From Synechococcus sp. UW140 (GTDB taxonomy: Bacteria; Cyanobacteriota; Cyanobacteriia; PCC-6307; Cyanobiaceae), in NCBI RefSeq assembly GCF_900474295.1, contig NZ_UCOB01000026.1, positions 31,512 through 95,511 of the forward strand: a stretch of 64,000 nt of DNA, given 5' to 3'. The translations under genes and the position numbers were made by a program. The notes under the pieces were generated by a model, which had not been told where the DNA came from, did not search any database, and was given only the letters and a program-made list of their open reading frames with translations. The stretch's first letter is position 1; each line of letters starts with the position of its first letter. Of the stretch, positions 27,202-36,809 are shown piece after piece.

Positions 27202-29418
27202 TCAGCCGAACTTGCCAGATGTTGAGGCGATCAGGAATGCGGCGTACGTGAGTACGTAGCCAACAGTGAAGTGGGAGAGTCCCACAACACGGGCCTGAAC
27301 GATGGACAGAGCGACAGGCTTGTCGCGCCAGCCCATCATGTTGGCGATGGGGCTGCGCTGATGAGCCCAGACGATGGTCTCAATCAGCTCCTGCCAGTAA
27401 CCACGCCAGGAGATCAGGAACATGAATCCTGTCGCCCACACAAGGTGACCGAACAGGAACATCCAAGACCAAACAGCGAGGTTGTTGCTGCCGAAGGGGT
27501 TGTAACCGTTGATCAGCTGTGAGCTGTTCAGCCACAGATAATCGCGGAACCAGCCCATCAGATAAGTGCTGGACTCATTGAACTGAGCAACGTTGCCCTG
27601 CCAAATGGCGAGGTGCTTCCAATGCCAGTAGAAGGTGAGCCAACCGGCTGTATTCAAGGCCCAGAAGACGGCCAGGTAGAAGGCGTCCCAGGCAGAGATG
27701 TCGCAGGTGCCGCCACGGCCAGGGCCGTCGCAAGGGAAGGAGTAACCGAAGTCCTTCTTATCGGGCATCAGCTTGGAGCCACGGGCATCAAGCGCGCCCT
27801 TCACCAGGATGAGGGTGGTGGTGTGCAGACCCAGTGCGATCGCATGATGCACCAGGAAGTCACCAGGACCGATCTGCAGGAACAGATCGTTCGCACCGCC
27901 ATTGATGGCGTCCATCCAATAGTGCTCTCCAGGGATGTTCTGCGACGCCAGGGTTGCAGAGCTGGAGGCATTGGCGAGGAACACATCAAAGCCATAGATC
28001 ATCTTGCCGGAAGCGGCTTGGACGAACTGGGCGAAGACGGGCTCAACAAGGATCTGCTTCTCAGGAGTACCGAAGGCAACAACCACGTCGTTATGGACGT
28101 AGAGGCCCAGGGTGTGGAAACCGAGGAACAGGGTGACCCAACTCAGATGGCTGATGATCGCTTCCTTGTGCTCGAGCATCCGAGCCAGGACGTTGTCCTT
28201 GTTGGCTTCGGGGTCGTAGTCACGGATGAAGAAGATCGCGCCGTGAGCGAAGGCACCGCACATCAGGAAGATGGCGATGTACTGGTGGTGGGTGTACAGC
28301 GCTGCCTGGGTTGTGTAGTCCTTCGCGATGAAGGCATACGAGGGCATCGAGTACATGTGCTGCGCCACCAAGCTGGTGACAACGCCAAGGGAGGCCAAGG
28401 CGAGGCCAAGCTGGAAGTGCAGGCTGTTGTTCAGGGTGTCGTACAGACCCTTGTGGCCAGCGCCCAGGTCACCAGGGGTTCCCTTGGGTGGGTTGTGCGC
28501 TTCGTGGATTTCGCGGATGGAATGACCGATACCAAAATTGGTGCGGTACATGTGACCTGCGATCACGAAAATGCAACCGATGGCCAGATGGTGATGCGCG
28601 ATGTCTGTGAGCCAGAGGGCTTCCGTCTGGGGGTGGAAACCACCCAGGAAGGTGAGAATCGCAGTTCCAGAACCTTCGGCGGTGCCGAAAATCTGACCTG
28701 TGGAGTCAGGGTTCTGGGCATACACACCCCAGTTGCCGGTGAAGAACGGCTGAAGACCTGCCGGGTGAGGCAGAACATTCAGGAAGTTGTCCCAACCAAC
28801 GTGCTGACCGCGTGACTCAGGGATGGCCACGTGAACCAGGTGACCGGTCCAGGCAATCGAGCTGAAGCCGAAGAGAACGGCGAGGTGATGGTTGAGGCGT
28901 GATTCAGCGTTCTTGAACCAAGCCAGGGATGGACGGAACTTGGGCTGCAAATGCAACCAGCCGGCAAAGAGTGCCCATGCCGACAGGATCATCATGAAGA
29001 TGGATCCCTGATACAACTCGGCATTGGTGGTCATGCCGATTGTGTAGAACCAGTGATACAGGCCTGAGTAGGCAATGTTCACTGGGGAGGAAGCACCCGC
29101 CTGAGTGAAGGCGTCAATGGCGCCTTGACCGAAGTGGGGATCCCAAATTGCGTGAGCGATGGGGCGCACGTGCAGCGGGTCGGCGACCCACTGCTCGAAG
29201 TTGCCCTGCCAGGCGATATGGAACAGGTTTCCCGAAACCCAGAGGCCAATGATGGCGAGATGCCCGAAATGGGTGGAGAAGAGCTTTTGATAAAGCTTCT
29301 CCTCCGTCATTCCGTCATGGCTCTCGAAATCGTGAGCCGTGGCGATCCCGTACCAAATGCGGCGGGTTGTCGGGTCCTGTGCCAGACCCTGGCTAAACGA
29401 AGGAAATTTCGTTGCCAT
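27202..29418 (-). CDS. psaB: Photosystem I P700 apoprotein A2
   Basis: PsaB pairs with PsaA to hold P700, the antenna chlorophylls and the first electron carriers. The 738-residue product starts [20 protein letters not shown]. It has eleven expected membrane helices and the FX iron-sulfur cluster loop [18 protein letters not shown] near residue 556. The end [15 protein letters not shown] is typical. Length matches the family. It starts 22 bases after psaA with no clear ribosome-binding site (TCCCTCTA precedes the ATG), which hints at translation linked to psaA. A strong terminator follows. Confidence 0.98.
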   Translation of the reverse strand: MATKFPSFSQGLAQDPTTRRIWYGIATAHDFESHDGMTEEKLYQKLFSTHFGHLAIIGLWVSGNLFHIAWQGNFEQWVADPLHVRPIAHAIWDPHFGQGAIDAFTQAGASSPVNIAYSGLYHWFYTIGMTTNAELYQGSIFMMILSAWALFAGWLHLQPKFRPSLAWFKNAESRLNHHLAVLFGFSSIAWTGHLVHVAIPESRGQHVGWDNFLNVLPHPAGLQPFFTGNWGVYAQNPDSTGQIFGTAEGSGTAILTFLGGFHPQTEALWLTDIAHHHLAIGCIFVIAGHMYRTNFGIGHSIREIHEAHNPPKGTPGDLGAGHKGLYDTLNNSLHFQLGLALASLGVVTSLVAQHMYSMPSYAFIAKDYTTQAALYTHHQYIAIFLMCGAFAHGAIFFIRDYDPEANKDNVLARMLEHKEAIISHLSWVTLFLGFHTLGLYVHNDVVVAFGTPEKQILVEPVFAQFVQAASGKMIYGFDVFLANASSSATLASQNIPGEHYWMDAINGGANDLFLQIGPGDFLVHHAIALGLHTTTLILVKGALDARGSKLMPDKKDFGYSFPCDGPGRGGTCDISAWDAFYLAVFWALNTAGWLTFYWHWKHLAIWQGNVAQFNESSTYLMGWFRDYLWLNSSQLINGYNPFGSNNLAVWSWMFLFGHLVWATGFMFLISWRGYWQELIETIVWAHQRSPIANMMGWRDKPVALSIVQARVVGLSHFTVGYVLTYAAFLIASTSGKFG

Positions 29419-29440
29419 TAGAGGGAAAGGTCAGGAGAGG

Positions 29441-31744
29441 TCAGCCGACCACAAGGATGTGGGCGTGGAAGAAGGCCCACGTGGTCGCGATGCCGCCCAG
29501 AAGATAGTGAGCGACACCCACAGCACGGCCCTGGGTGATGGACAGCGCACGGGGCTGGATGGCCGGAGCCACTTTCAGCTTGTTGTGAGCCCAAACAATG
29601 GACTCAATAAGCTCTTGCCAGTAGCCGCGGCCGCTGAACAGGAACATCAGGCTGAAGGCCCAGACGAAGTGAGCTCCAAGGAACATCAGGCCATAGGCGC
29701 TGGTGTTGGAGCCATAGCTGTTGATCACCTGTGCGGCCTGAGCCCACAGGAAGTCACGCAGCCAGCCATTAATCGTGATGGCGCTGTTGGCAAAATTGCC
29801 GTTGGTGATGTGTTGGACAGAGCCATCAGCATTCACCGTGCCCCACACATCGCTTTGCATCTTCCAAGAGAAGTGGAAGATCACGACGGAGAGGGAGTTG
29901 TACATCCAGAACAGACCCAGGAACACGTGGTCCCAAGCAGACACCTGACAGGTGCCGCCACGACCAGGACCATCGCAAGGGAAGCGGAAGCCCAGGTTCG
30001 CCTTATCGGGAACCAGACGTGAATTACGGGCGTACAGGACACCCTTCAGCAGGATCAGAACCGTCACGTGAATCGTGAAGGCATGGATGTGGTGGACCAT
30101 GAAGTCAGCGGTGCCCAGAGGAATCGGGGCAGCGGCGACCTTGCCACCAATGGCCACAACGGAACCGTCGAACACTTCACTGACGCCAGCAAGAGCGTTA
30201 GGAGCGGTGCTTCCGGCTGCAGCGCCATGAAGGCCCTGGATCCATTGAGCAAAGACAGGCCTCAGCTGGATTGCGGAGTCACTGAACATGTCCTGGGGGC
30301 GACCCAGAGCACGCATGGTGTCGTTGTGGACATACAGGCCGAAGCTGTGAGCGCCGAGCCAGATGCACACCCAGTTGAGGTGGCTGATGATGGCATCGCG
30401 AGCCTTGAGCACCCGGTCAAGCACGTTGTCCACATGCTGTGCGGGGTCGTAGTCACGAACCATGGCGATTGCAGCGTGAGCTGCACCACCAACGATCAGA
30501 AAGCCACCAATCCACATGTGATGGGTGAACAGACCGATCTGAGTCGGGTAATCGATACCGATGTACGGATACGGAGGCATCGCGTACATGTGCTGGGCAA
30601 CAACGATGCAAACCGAGCCACCCATTGCAAGGTTCACAGCCAGCTGGGCATGCCAGGAGTTCGTCATGAACTCGTAGATACCTTTATGGCCGTTGCTTGC
30701 AGGGAAGAGCAGAGGATCTCCCTGATGCGCTTCGTGGATCTCCTTAATGGAGTGCCCGATGCCGTAGTTGTTGCGGTACATGTGACCAGCAACGATGAAC
30801 ATCACGGCAATCGCCAAATGGTGATGCGCGATGTCGGTCATCCACAGGCTTCCAGTCACAGGGTTGAGACCACCCTTGAAGGTGAGGAAGTCGCCGTAGG
30901 CAGCCCAGTTACCGCTAAAGAAGGCACCGATGCCGGAGCCGATTCCTGGATAAAGCTGAGCCAGGAGATCCTGGTTGAAAAATTCGTGAGGCAGAGGGAT
31001 GTCCGCCACAGAGGCGATGGTCTTGCCATTCAGGACCAGCGGTTGGCCGGCATCAATGGCATCCATCAGCTTGGTGGTGGGAGCCGAGACATGGATCAGG
31101 TGACCCGCCCATGACAAGGAACCCAGACCGAACAGAACCGCCAGGTGGTGGTTCAGCATGGCCTCGGCATCTTGGAACCACTCCAGCTTTGGAGCTGCCT
31201 TGTGGTAGTGGAAGACGCCTGCATTCAGCATGAGGCCAGCCATCACCAGAGCGCCGATTGCCAGGGCCATCAACTGAGTTTCAGTCGTGATGCCCCAGGC
31301 ACGCCACATCTGGAAGAGGCCTGAGGTGATCTGGATGCCTTGATGCCCGGCACCCATGTCACCGTTGAGAATTTCCTGACCGAACACCGGCCACACCACC
31401 TGAGCACTGGGCTTCACGTGAGTGGGGTCGGCAAGCCAGCCGGAATAGTTGGAGAAGCGGGCCCCATGGAAGAAGGCGCCGCTCAGCCAAATGAACACCA
31501 CGGCCAGATGGCCGAAGTGTGCACTGAAGATTCTGCGAGAAACCTCTTGGAGGTCGCTCGTGTGTGAGTCGAAATCGTGAGCGTTGGCGTGGAGGTTCCA
31601 AACCCAGGTGGTGGTTTTGGGACCTTTCGCAAGAGATCTGTCGAAATGTCCGGGCTTACCGAACAGTTCAAAGGTCGCAGGGTTGTCGACCTTGACAAAT
31701 TTGCTCTTGCGAGTGCTCCCACGCTCTGGTGGGCTTTTGGTCAT
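29441..31744 (-). CDS. psaA: Photosystem I P700 apoprotein A1
   Basis: PsaA is the second core subunit of photosystem I. I chose the ATG at 31744 ([20 protein letters not shown]), giving 767 residues, because this matches the normal PsaA start. The frame is open upstream to 31843, but that sequence lies in the structured leader. The FX loop [19 protein letters not shown] is present, and so is the conserved [20 protein letters not shown] start region. A GAGGAA ribosome-binding site lies 8-9 bases before the ATG. It is co-transcribed with psaB. Confidence 0.97.
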   Translation of the reverse strand: MTKSPPERGSTRKSKFVKVDNPATFELFGKPGHFDRSLAKGPKTTTWVWNLHANAHDFDSHTSDLQEVSRRIFSAHFGHLAVVFIWLSGAFFHGARFSNYSGWLADPTHVKPSAQVVWPVFGQEILNGDMGAGHQGIQITSGLFQMWRAWGITTETQLMALAIGALVMAGLMLNAGVFHYHKAAPKLEWFQDAEAMLNHHLAVLFGLGSLSWAGHLIHVSAPTTKLMDAIDAGQPLVLNGKTIASVADIPLPHEFFNQDLLAQLYPGIGSGIGAFFSGNWAAYGDFLTFKGGLNPVTGSLWMTDIAHHHLAIAVMFIVAGHMYRNNYGIGHSIKEIHEAHQGDPLLFPASNGHKGIYEFMTNSWHAQLAVNLAMGGSVCIVVAQHMYAMPPYPYIGIDYPTQIGLFTHHMWIGGFLIVGGAAHAAIAMVRDYDPAQHVDNVLDRVLKARDAIISHLNWVCIWLGAHSFGLYVHNDTMRALGRPQDMFSDSAIQLRPVFAQWIQGLHGAAAGSTAPNALAGVSEVFDGSVVAIGGKVAAAPIPLGTADFMVHHIHAFTIHVTVLILLKGVLYARNSRLVPDKANLGFRFPCDGPGRGGTCQVSAWDHVFLGLFWMYNSLSVVIFHFSWKMQSDVWGTVNADGSVQHITNGNFANSAITINGWLRDFLWAQAAQVINSYGSNTSAYGLMFLGAHFVWAFSLMFLFSGRGYWQELIESIVWAHNKLKVAPAIQPRALSITQGRAVGVAHYLLGGIATTWAFFHAHILVVG

Positions 31745-32163
31745 CGAGTCGTTCCTCGAGGGACGGGATCGAGGTGGTGGGCCACCCCTCCGATAAACCG
31801 GAAGGCTCATCGGGGCCCCGGATGTAGCTCGGCAAAGCCTCACAGCATCCGGGCGCCAGTGGTTTTCGGGAGAAAGGCCTCCCGACTCTCACTGGAGCAT
31901 TGGGCCCCAAAGAGGGGACCGCTGGCGGAAGCATAGAGGCGAATGTCGACCCTCTGGCCAGGGGAGTTACAAAGGTTCAATCCGTCAGCGCCCCAGTGGG
32001 GACAGGGGGTCTGCCAGAGAGCGACTAACAGCCCAGTGCAGACATTTTGGAGGAATCAATAACAATTAAGAACTGCTTTTTTGAATCCCATTAACACAAA
32101 ACTTGAGGCGCGCTGGGTCAGCGGATGGATTGTTCAGAATGCTTCTGAACTGCTGCAGCCTCC
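31745..32163. promoter_or_regulatory. psaA leader and divergent promoter region (419 bases, no gene)
   Basis: The psaA-proximal half is rich in hairpins on the minus-strand RNA. Arms GAGGTGG/CCACC are at 31771-31790. CCCGGATG/CATCCGGG is at 31817-31853. A two-part stem CCAGTG-CGGGAG/CTCCCG-CACTGG is at 31856-31895. CCCC/GGGG is at 31905-31917. The distal part (about 32040-32110) is AT-rich and is the likely promoter zone for psaA on the minus strand and perhaps for the plus-strand gene at 32164. I cannot fix exact -35/-10 boxes. Confidence 0.5.
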
Positions 32164-33489
32164 ATGGGCACGTTGGCACGCCGCCATGCCATCGCAATCC
32201 TGCTCACCGCGCTGATCATTTTGATCGGTGTGGCACCTGCATCCGCCCTTGATATTCCAGCCATCGCCTGGGGGGATCGCACCGTCAACAATCGCCCCAG
32301 GCGAGTCGTAACACCCGAGGGACCTAAAGGCGGGCTGCAGGAAGTCACAGCACCAGGTGGCGTCCAGCAGCTGCGCAGCCGTCTGGACGGTCATCACCCC
32401 AGGCTGACGCTCAAAAACCCGCAGGACGGTGCCGTTCTGAGCAGCAAGGAACTGGAACTGGTTGTGGAGGTCGAGGACTGGCCACTGGTCAGCGATCCTG
32501 ACCTGGGCCTTGGCCCCCACATCGCTCTCCAGATCGACAACGAGCCCCCGCTTCGTTTCAGCAGTGGCGAAACAAGCTCCGGAGCAGGTCTCACGGTGAA
32601 GGCAACCCTGCCGGCTCTTACTCCTGGCAGCCATCGCCTGAGTGCATATGCCGCCTATCCGTGGGGAGAAGCCGTGAAGGAGCCAGGCGCCAGCCTGAAC
32701 TGGCGCCTGCATCAATTTCAGCCCCTCAAAGGGACCCAGCCAGATCGGAACGCTCCCTGGATGGTGATGGTTAGCCCCGCCGAGCTTGGTAACGGGCAGC
32801 CACTGCTCCTGGACTGGCTGATTTGGAATGCACCATTACAGAACCTGCGCGAAGGCGACGGGCGCTGGCGCCTGCGCCTCACCCTGAATGGAGACAGTTT
32901 CCTGGTGGACCGCCAGGACGCAATCTGGGTCCGTCAGAACGAAGCCAGCGAGATCGTTCAGATGGAACTGCTGGATGGTCTTGGAGATCCGATTGATCCA
33001 ACCTTCAACAACCAACTGCGTTTCATTCCACCGCGAACCAGGCAGAAACCGGCTTGGCTCCAGTCAAGACTGAGCGAAAGCGATGTTGCCCGCCTCGTGG
33101 GCGACCCAGCTCCTAGCCCTGAGCCGGAGCCTGCAGCAGCGCTGCCGCAGGCCGACTCACCCGAGCCCAAAACGGAGGACACCAACAAAGCGCCATCGGT
33201 CGAAGAGTCGGTCGAAGAGACAGACGTTCCCATTCAGGTTGAAGAAGACAACGACAACAACTCCGGCACAAACGACAGCCTGGACGAGCAGTCAACGGCC
33301 ATGGCAGAGGTCATGACAGAGGCCATGCCCCCAATCAGCGAACGGTCGAATCGCAAGATCTCCGCCAGCGGAATCGTCGATCCAACCAGCCCTCCACCGA
33401 CAAAATCTGCTGAAAAGGAACAGTCACCCACCATCAGCCTGGGAGGATCAGATCGGGAGCCGTTGAACACTGACGAGCCCCAGCGCTGA
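32164..33489 (+). CDS. Exported protein of unknown function with acidic C-terminal tail
   Basis: I do not recognise the family by name. The 441-residue product starts with a signal peptide (RRHAIAILLTALIILIGVAP, cleavage likely after ASA at residue 28). The middle part (about 70-280) is rich in beta-like strands, with NPQDGAVLSSKELELVVEVE and LTPGSHRLSAYAAYPWGE, and could form an Ig-like domain. From residue 310 on it is a Pro/Glu/Asp-rich, disordered tail. Start is the ATG at 32164. Its stop meets the possible beginning of the CbiG-CobJ gene. It is probably a periplasmic or thylakoid-lumen protein. Confidence 0.75.
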   Translation: MGTLARRHAIAILLTALIILIGVAPASALDIPAIAWGDRTVNNRPRRVVTPEGPKGGLQEVTAPGGVQQLRSRLDGHHPRLTLKNPQDGAVLSSKELELVVEVEDWPLVSDPDLGLGPHIALQIDNEPPLRFSSGETSSGAGLTVKATLPALTPGSHRLSAYAAYPWGEAVKEPGASLNWRLHQFQPLKGTQPDRNAPWMVMVSPAELGNGQPLLLDWLIWNAPLQNLREGDGRWRLRLTLNGDSFLVDRQDAIWVRQNEASEIVQMELLDGLGDPIDPTFNNQLRFIPPRTRQKPAWLQSRLSESDVARLVGDPAPSPEPEPAAALPQADSPEPKTEDTNKAPSVEESVEETDVPIQVEEDNDNNSGTNDSLDEQSTAMAEVMTEAMPPISERSNRKISASGIVDPTSPPPTKSAEKEQSPTISLGGSDREPLNTDEPQR

Positions 33490-33629
33490 TTTCCGAGCCT
33501 GCTGTCCTGAACGCTGCAACGCCCCCTCTCTCCGAGGTTGACCCTGTCCTGCAACACCAAAGCGGTTTCGCGCTGGGGCTGTCGTGCAGTGCCCTGCCTC
33601 TGCTTCAACGACTGCAAAAGACTGGTCAT

Positions 33630-35411
33630 GTGAAGCAGATCGCCCTAACAGTCAAGGCAGCGGAAGCGATCCAGACCCCTCCAGCGGATCTGATCCGCGG
33701 TAGCGGAGCTGCATTACTGGAGCAGCATTGGCGGGGCACGGTGGTCGTGATCGGGGCTTTAGGAGCCGTCACCCGTCTGATCGCCCCTCTGATTGCAAGC
33801 AAGTCCACAGATCCTGCTGTGCTTGTTTTGGATGCCGAAGCCCGCGTGGTGGTACCGCTACTGGGCGGACATCAGGCCAGAGCGGAAGCCCTCGCCTACG
33901 AACTGGCAGCGGCTCTTGGCGCCATCGCCGTCATCACAGGCGACTGCGCCAGCCAGAGACGACTTCCCCTCGATGCCTTTGGTCGCGACTGGGGCTGGCG
34001 TCCTGGAGGCGAGATCGGCGCCTGGCGTGCCCTCATGGTCGAGCAGGCCCAGGGGCATCCGATCAGCTTCAGGCAGCAAAGCGGCAGCCAACACTGGCGT
34101 CTTTGCAGCGCAGCGGCTGCACTTGTGGAGAACGCGCCTGATGGTGACAGCGAAGAGAGCGCTGAGGCCTTGGCCACAATCCGTTTGCAAATCACAGCAG
34201 AGCGGCGCTCCTCCTCCAGCTCAGGCGTCTGCTGTTGGCATCCTCCCGTCCTCTGGATTGGGGTGGGGTGTGAGCGCAACACCAGTTTCAGCCTGGTCGA
34301 ACGGGCGATTCACAGAGGCTTAGCGGAAGCAGGCCTGGCGCCGGAAGCCGTGGCGGGCCTGAGCACGATCGAGCGTAAGGGTGATGAACCTGCACTGCTG
34401 AAGCTCGCTGCAGAGCAGGGCTGGCCCTTGAGACTGAACAGCCCAGAAGCCCTCGCCTCCATTGACGTACCCACACCATCAGCGGTGGTCGCCGCCGAAA
34501 TGGGAACAGCTTCGGTGGCAGAAGCAGCAGCGTTGCTTGCCGCTGGAGAGAGAGGCCATCTACGGCTCTCGAAACTGATCGAAAAGCCTCAGGACTCCAA
34601 TGAATGCGGAGCCGCCACCGTGGCCATCGCCGAAGCGATGGAGCCCTTCGCGCCCCAACGCGGCGAACTGCATCTGATTGGCAGCGGCCCCGGCGACCTG
34701 ACTCTGCTCACTGCCGATGCGAAGCAAGCCCTCAGCCGCTGCGTGTCGTGGGTTGGCTACGGCCTCTACCTCAACCTGCTGGAGCCCCTGCGGCGCAACG
34801 ATCAAGTGCGTTTGGATGGCCAATTAACCCGCGAACGAGACCGGTGTCTCCAGGCCCTGGAGCTAGCGCGTCAGGGTGCCCGAGTCGCCTTGGTGTCTTC
34901 AGGCGACAGCGGCATCTATGGCATGGCAGGCCTGGCTCTAGAACTTTGGCTATCGCTGCCTGAGCAGGAGCGCCCCCGCTTCGAGGTGCATCCGGGGATC
35001 TCCGCCCTTCAACTGGCTGCAGCCAGGGTCGGAGCCCCGCTCATGCATGACTTCTGCACCATCAGCCTCAGTGATCGTCTCACTCCATGGGAGGTGATCG
35101 AGAAGCGGCTTCAGGCAGCCGCTGACGGAGATTTTGTCGTGGCGCTGTATAACCCCCGTTCCAAAGGACGAGACTGGCAACTGGAACGCGCACGCCAGAT
35201 CCTGCTCAGCGGCCGGGATCTGACCACCCCCGTTGCTTTGGCCCGTCAACTCGGGCGCAGCGAAGAAAGCGTCGAGCTTCATGCGCTTGGGACACTGCCT
35301 GTCGACGCCGTCGACATGCTCACTGTGCTGGTGATCGGCAACAGCACCAGCCGGCAATCAGATGGACGACTGGTCACACCACGTGGTTACCCAGGGGCCG
35401 AACTGACTTGA
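33630..35411 (+). CDS. cobJ: CbiG-like domain fused to precorrin-3B C17-methyltransferase (CobJ)
   Basis: This 593-residue protein joins two steps of cobalamin-type corrin ring synthesis. Residues 1-310 resemble CbiG (ALGAVTRLIAPLIASKS, then GVGCERNTSFSLVERAIHRG), which opens the lactone after C17 methylation. Residues 345-593 are the SAM-dependent methyltransferase CobJ/CbiH (LHLIGSGPGDLTLL, SSGDSGIYGMAGL, ALYNPRSKGRDWQL). The first canonical start is the GTG at 33630, but the open frame continues upstream to 33474 with protein-like sequence (LGLSCSALPLLQRLQKTGHV) and no ATG, GTG or TTG. The true start may be a rare codon such as the ATT at 33489. Confidence 0.88.
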   Translation: MKQIALTVKAAEAIQTPPADLIRGSGAALLEQHWRGTVVVIGALGAVTRLIAPLIASKSTDPAVLVLDAEARVVVPLLGGHQARAEALAYELAAALGAIAVITGDCASQRRLPLDAFGRDWGWRPGGEIGAWRALMVEQAQGHPISFRQQSGSQHWRLCSAAAALVENAPDGDSEESAEALATIRLQITAERRSSSSSGVCCWHPPVLWIGVGCERNTSFSLVERAIHRGLAEAGLAPEAVAGLSTIERKGDEPALLKLAAEQGWPLRLNSPEALASIDVPTPSAVVAAEMGTASVAEAAALLAAGERGHLRLSKLIEKPQDSNECGAATVAIAEAMEPFAPQRGELHLIGSGPGDLTLLTADAKQALSRCVSWVGYGLYLNLLEPLRRNDQVRLDGQLTRERDRCLQALELARQGARVALVSSGDSGIYGMAGLALELWLSLPEQERPRFEVHPGISALQLAAARVGAPLMHDFCTISLSDRLTPWEVIEKRLQAAADGDFVVALYNPRSKGRDWQLERARQILLSGRDLTTPVALARQLGRSEESVELHALGTLPVDAVDMLTVLVIGNSTSRQSDGRLVTPRGYPGAELT

Positions 35412-35432
35412 GCAATCCTCATGACAGTGGAG

Positions 35433-35506
35433 TCGGGATGACAGGATTCGAACCTGCGGCCCCTTCGTCCCGAACGAAGTGCGCTACCAAGCTGCGCTAC
35501 ATCCCG
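35433..35506 (-). tRNA. tRNA-Pro (CGG anticodon)
   Basis: The minus-strand sequence folds as a 74-base tRNA. The acceptor arms are CGGGATG and CATCCCG with discriminator A. The D-arm is GCGC-AGCTTGGTA-GCGC. The anticodon stem CTTCG/CGAAG has loop TTCGGGA, giving anticodon CGG for the CCG proline codon. The T-arm is GCAGG-TTCGAAT-CCTGT. CCA is not encoded. It lies head-to-head with lipA, with 18 bases between them. Confidence 0.95.
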
Positions 35507-35524
35507 ATGACGGGACTTTAGAAG

Positions 35525-36403
35525 ATGACCTCCCTGCAGAAACCAGACTGGTTGCGCGTCAAAGCACCACAACGGGAGCGCATTGGCGCCGTGGCCGACA
35601 TGCTTGTCGACCTGAACCTGAACACCGTTTGCCAGGAAGCAAGTTGTCCCAATATCGGCGAGTGCTTTGCAGGAGGCACGGCCACCTTTCTGATCATGGG
35701 GCCCGGCTGCACCCGGGCCTGCCCGTACTGCGACATCGATTTCGACAAGAGCGTGCGCACGCTCGATCCCACAGAACCAGAACGACTCGGCGAAGCGGTG
35801 GCACGCCTTGGCCTCAAGCATGTCGTCATCACTTCGGTGAACCGAGATGACCTCGACGACGGCGGCGCATCCCAATTCGTGGCATGCATCCAGCAGGTGA
35901 AGAAGCGCTCACCGCTGACCACGATCGAACTGCTGATCCCTGACTTCTGCGGCAACTGGGAGGCCCTGGCCACTGTGATGAACGCAGCGCCTCACGTGCT
36001 GAACCACAACATCGAAACCGTGCCCAGGCTTTACCGCAAAGCCAGACCCCAGGGCCTCTATGAGCGCTCTCTCGAACTCCTGCAGCAGGTGCGAGATAAC
36101 TGGCCCCGGGCTTACACAAAATCAGGCCTGATGGTGGGCCTTGGCGAAGACGATGCGGAAGTCATCGAGGTGCTGCAAGACCTACGTGCCCACCAAGTGG
36201 ACATCGTCACTATCGGCCAGTACCTCTCCCCTGGCCCCAAGCACTTGCCGGTGGACCGCTTCGTCACACCCGGGCAGTTCGAGCACTACCGCCAACACGG
36301 CGAGAAAGAACTCGGCTTTTTGCAGGTGGTGAGCACACCTCTGACTCGCAGCAGCTACCACGCCGGTGAGGTCCAACGCCTCATGCAAGCCCATCCCCGC
36401 TGA
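35525..36403 (+). CDS. lipA: Lipoyl synthase
   Basis: LipA inserts sulfur into octanoyl groups on lipoyl domains, using radical SAM chemistry. The 292-residue product has the auxiliary cluster cysteines Cys36, Cys41 and Cys47 ([12 protein letters not shown]) and the radical SAM cysteines Cys62, Cys66 and Cys69 (CTRACPYC). The block [15 protein letters not shown] and the end [12 protein letters not shown] are family marks. The usual RSSY serine that ligates the auxiliary cluster is present. Length is normal. Many cyanobacteria carry two lipA paralogs; this is one. Confidence 0.95.
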   Translation: MTSLQKPDWLRVKAPQRERIGAVADMLVDLNLNTVCQEASCPNIGECFAGGTATFLIMGPGCTRACPYCDIDFDKSVRTLDPTEPERLGEAVARLGLKHVVITSVNRDDLDDGGASQFVACIQQVKKRSPLTTIELLIPDFCGNWEALATVMNAAPHVLNHNIETVPRLYRKARPQGLYERSLELLQQVRDNWPRAYTKSGLMVGLGEDDAEVIEVLQDLRAHQVDIVTIGQYLSPGPKHLPVDRFVTPGQFEHYRQHGEKELGFLQVVSTPLTRSSYHAGEVQRLMQAHPR

Positions 36404-36449
36404 GCGGTCTCCGATCTACGCACCCAACCACTCCGAGGGATCGCGAACG

Positions 36450-36758
36450 TCACGCCTGCAGCTCCCCTGACACCGGGACCCATTCATGCAAGCTCCAGGT
36501 CACCAAATCGCGGCAAATCATCGGGTCCTGGCGAATCAGTTCCAGGGCAGAGGCATAGCTGGGGGCTTCAAACAACAACAGACCACCACCACCGGGTTTG
36601 TGCTCACCGTCCACCAGGAAACCACTGGCCATACGCACACCAGAGGAGCGCTGGGTCTCGACCCATTGACGATGATCGCTGAGGTGAACGCGTCGCTCCT
36701 CAACCGGTAACGCCGTCAGTGCATCGGTGAAAATCTCCTGCTTGATGAACCAGGCCAT
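36450..36758 (-). CDS. YciI-like protein (YCII domain)
   Basis: The 102-residue product belongs to the YCII family of small ferredoxin-like fold proteins. It has DHRQWVETQRSSGVRMASG near residue 28, with the conserved His-Arg pair, then GGGLLLFEAPSYASALELI and QDPMICRDLV. The family has few assigned functions. It starts 12 bases after the gltB stop on the same strand, without a ribosome-binding site. Its ATG lies inside a perfect 23-bp inverted repeat with the gltB end, so translation is probably coupled to gltB. Confidence 0.83.
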   Translation of the reverse strand: MAWFIKQEIFTDALTALPVEERRVHLSDHRQWVETQRSSGVRMASGFLVDGEHKPGGGGLLLFEAPSYASALELIRQDPMICRDLVTWSLHEWVPVSGELQA

Positions 36759-36809
36759 GGGTCTGCGTGATCAGGCGGCCACTGCAGCCTGATCACGCAG
36801 ACCCATGGC
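36754..36809 (-). repeat. Perfect 23-bp inverted repeat joining gltB end and YciI start
   Basis: Arms at 36754-36776 and 36787-36809 are exact complements with a 10-base loop (36777-36786). Arm sequence begins GCCATGGGTCTGCGTGATCA on the minus strand. The first arm of the RNA encodes the gltB residues AMGLRDQA; the second holds the gltB stop TGA and the YciI ATG. No T tract follows. The fold would hide the YciI start until ribosomes translate gltB through it. Confidence 0.9.

Noticed and set aside
27613..28815. 400-residue open frame on the plus strand opposite psaB
   Set aside because: It is fully antisense to psaB, a certain gene, and its translation is a codon-bias mirror rich in Val/Gly/Asp/Gln with no recognisable domain.
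30068..31114. 348-residue open frame opposite psaA
   Set aside because: Antisense to psaA, with the same mirror-like composition as the frame opposite psaB and no domain.
31966..31983. GTTACAAAGGTTCAAT as an HLR1 (RpaB) site upstream of psaA
   Set aside because: The first half fits the consensus, but the second half has several mismatches.
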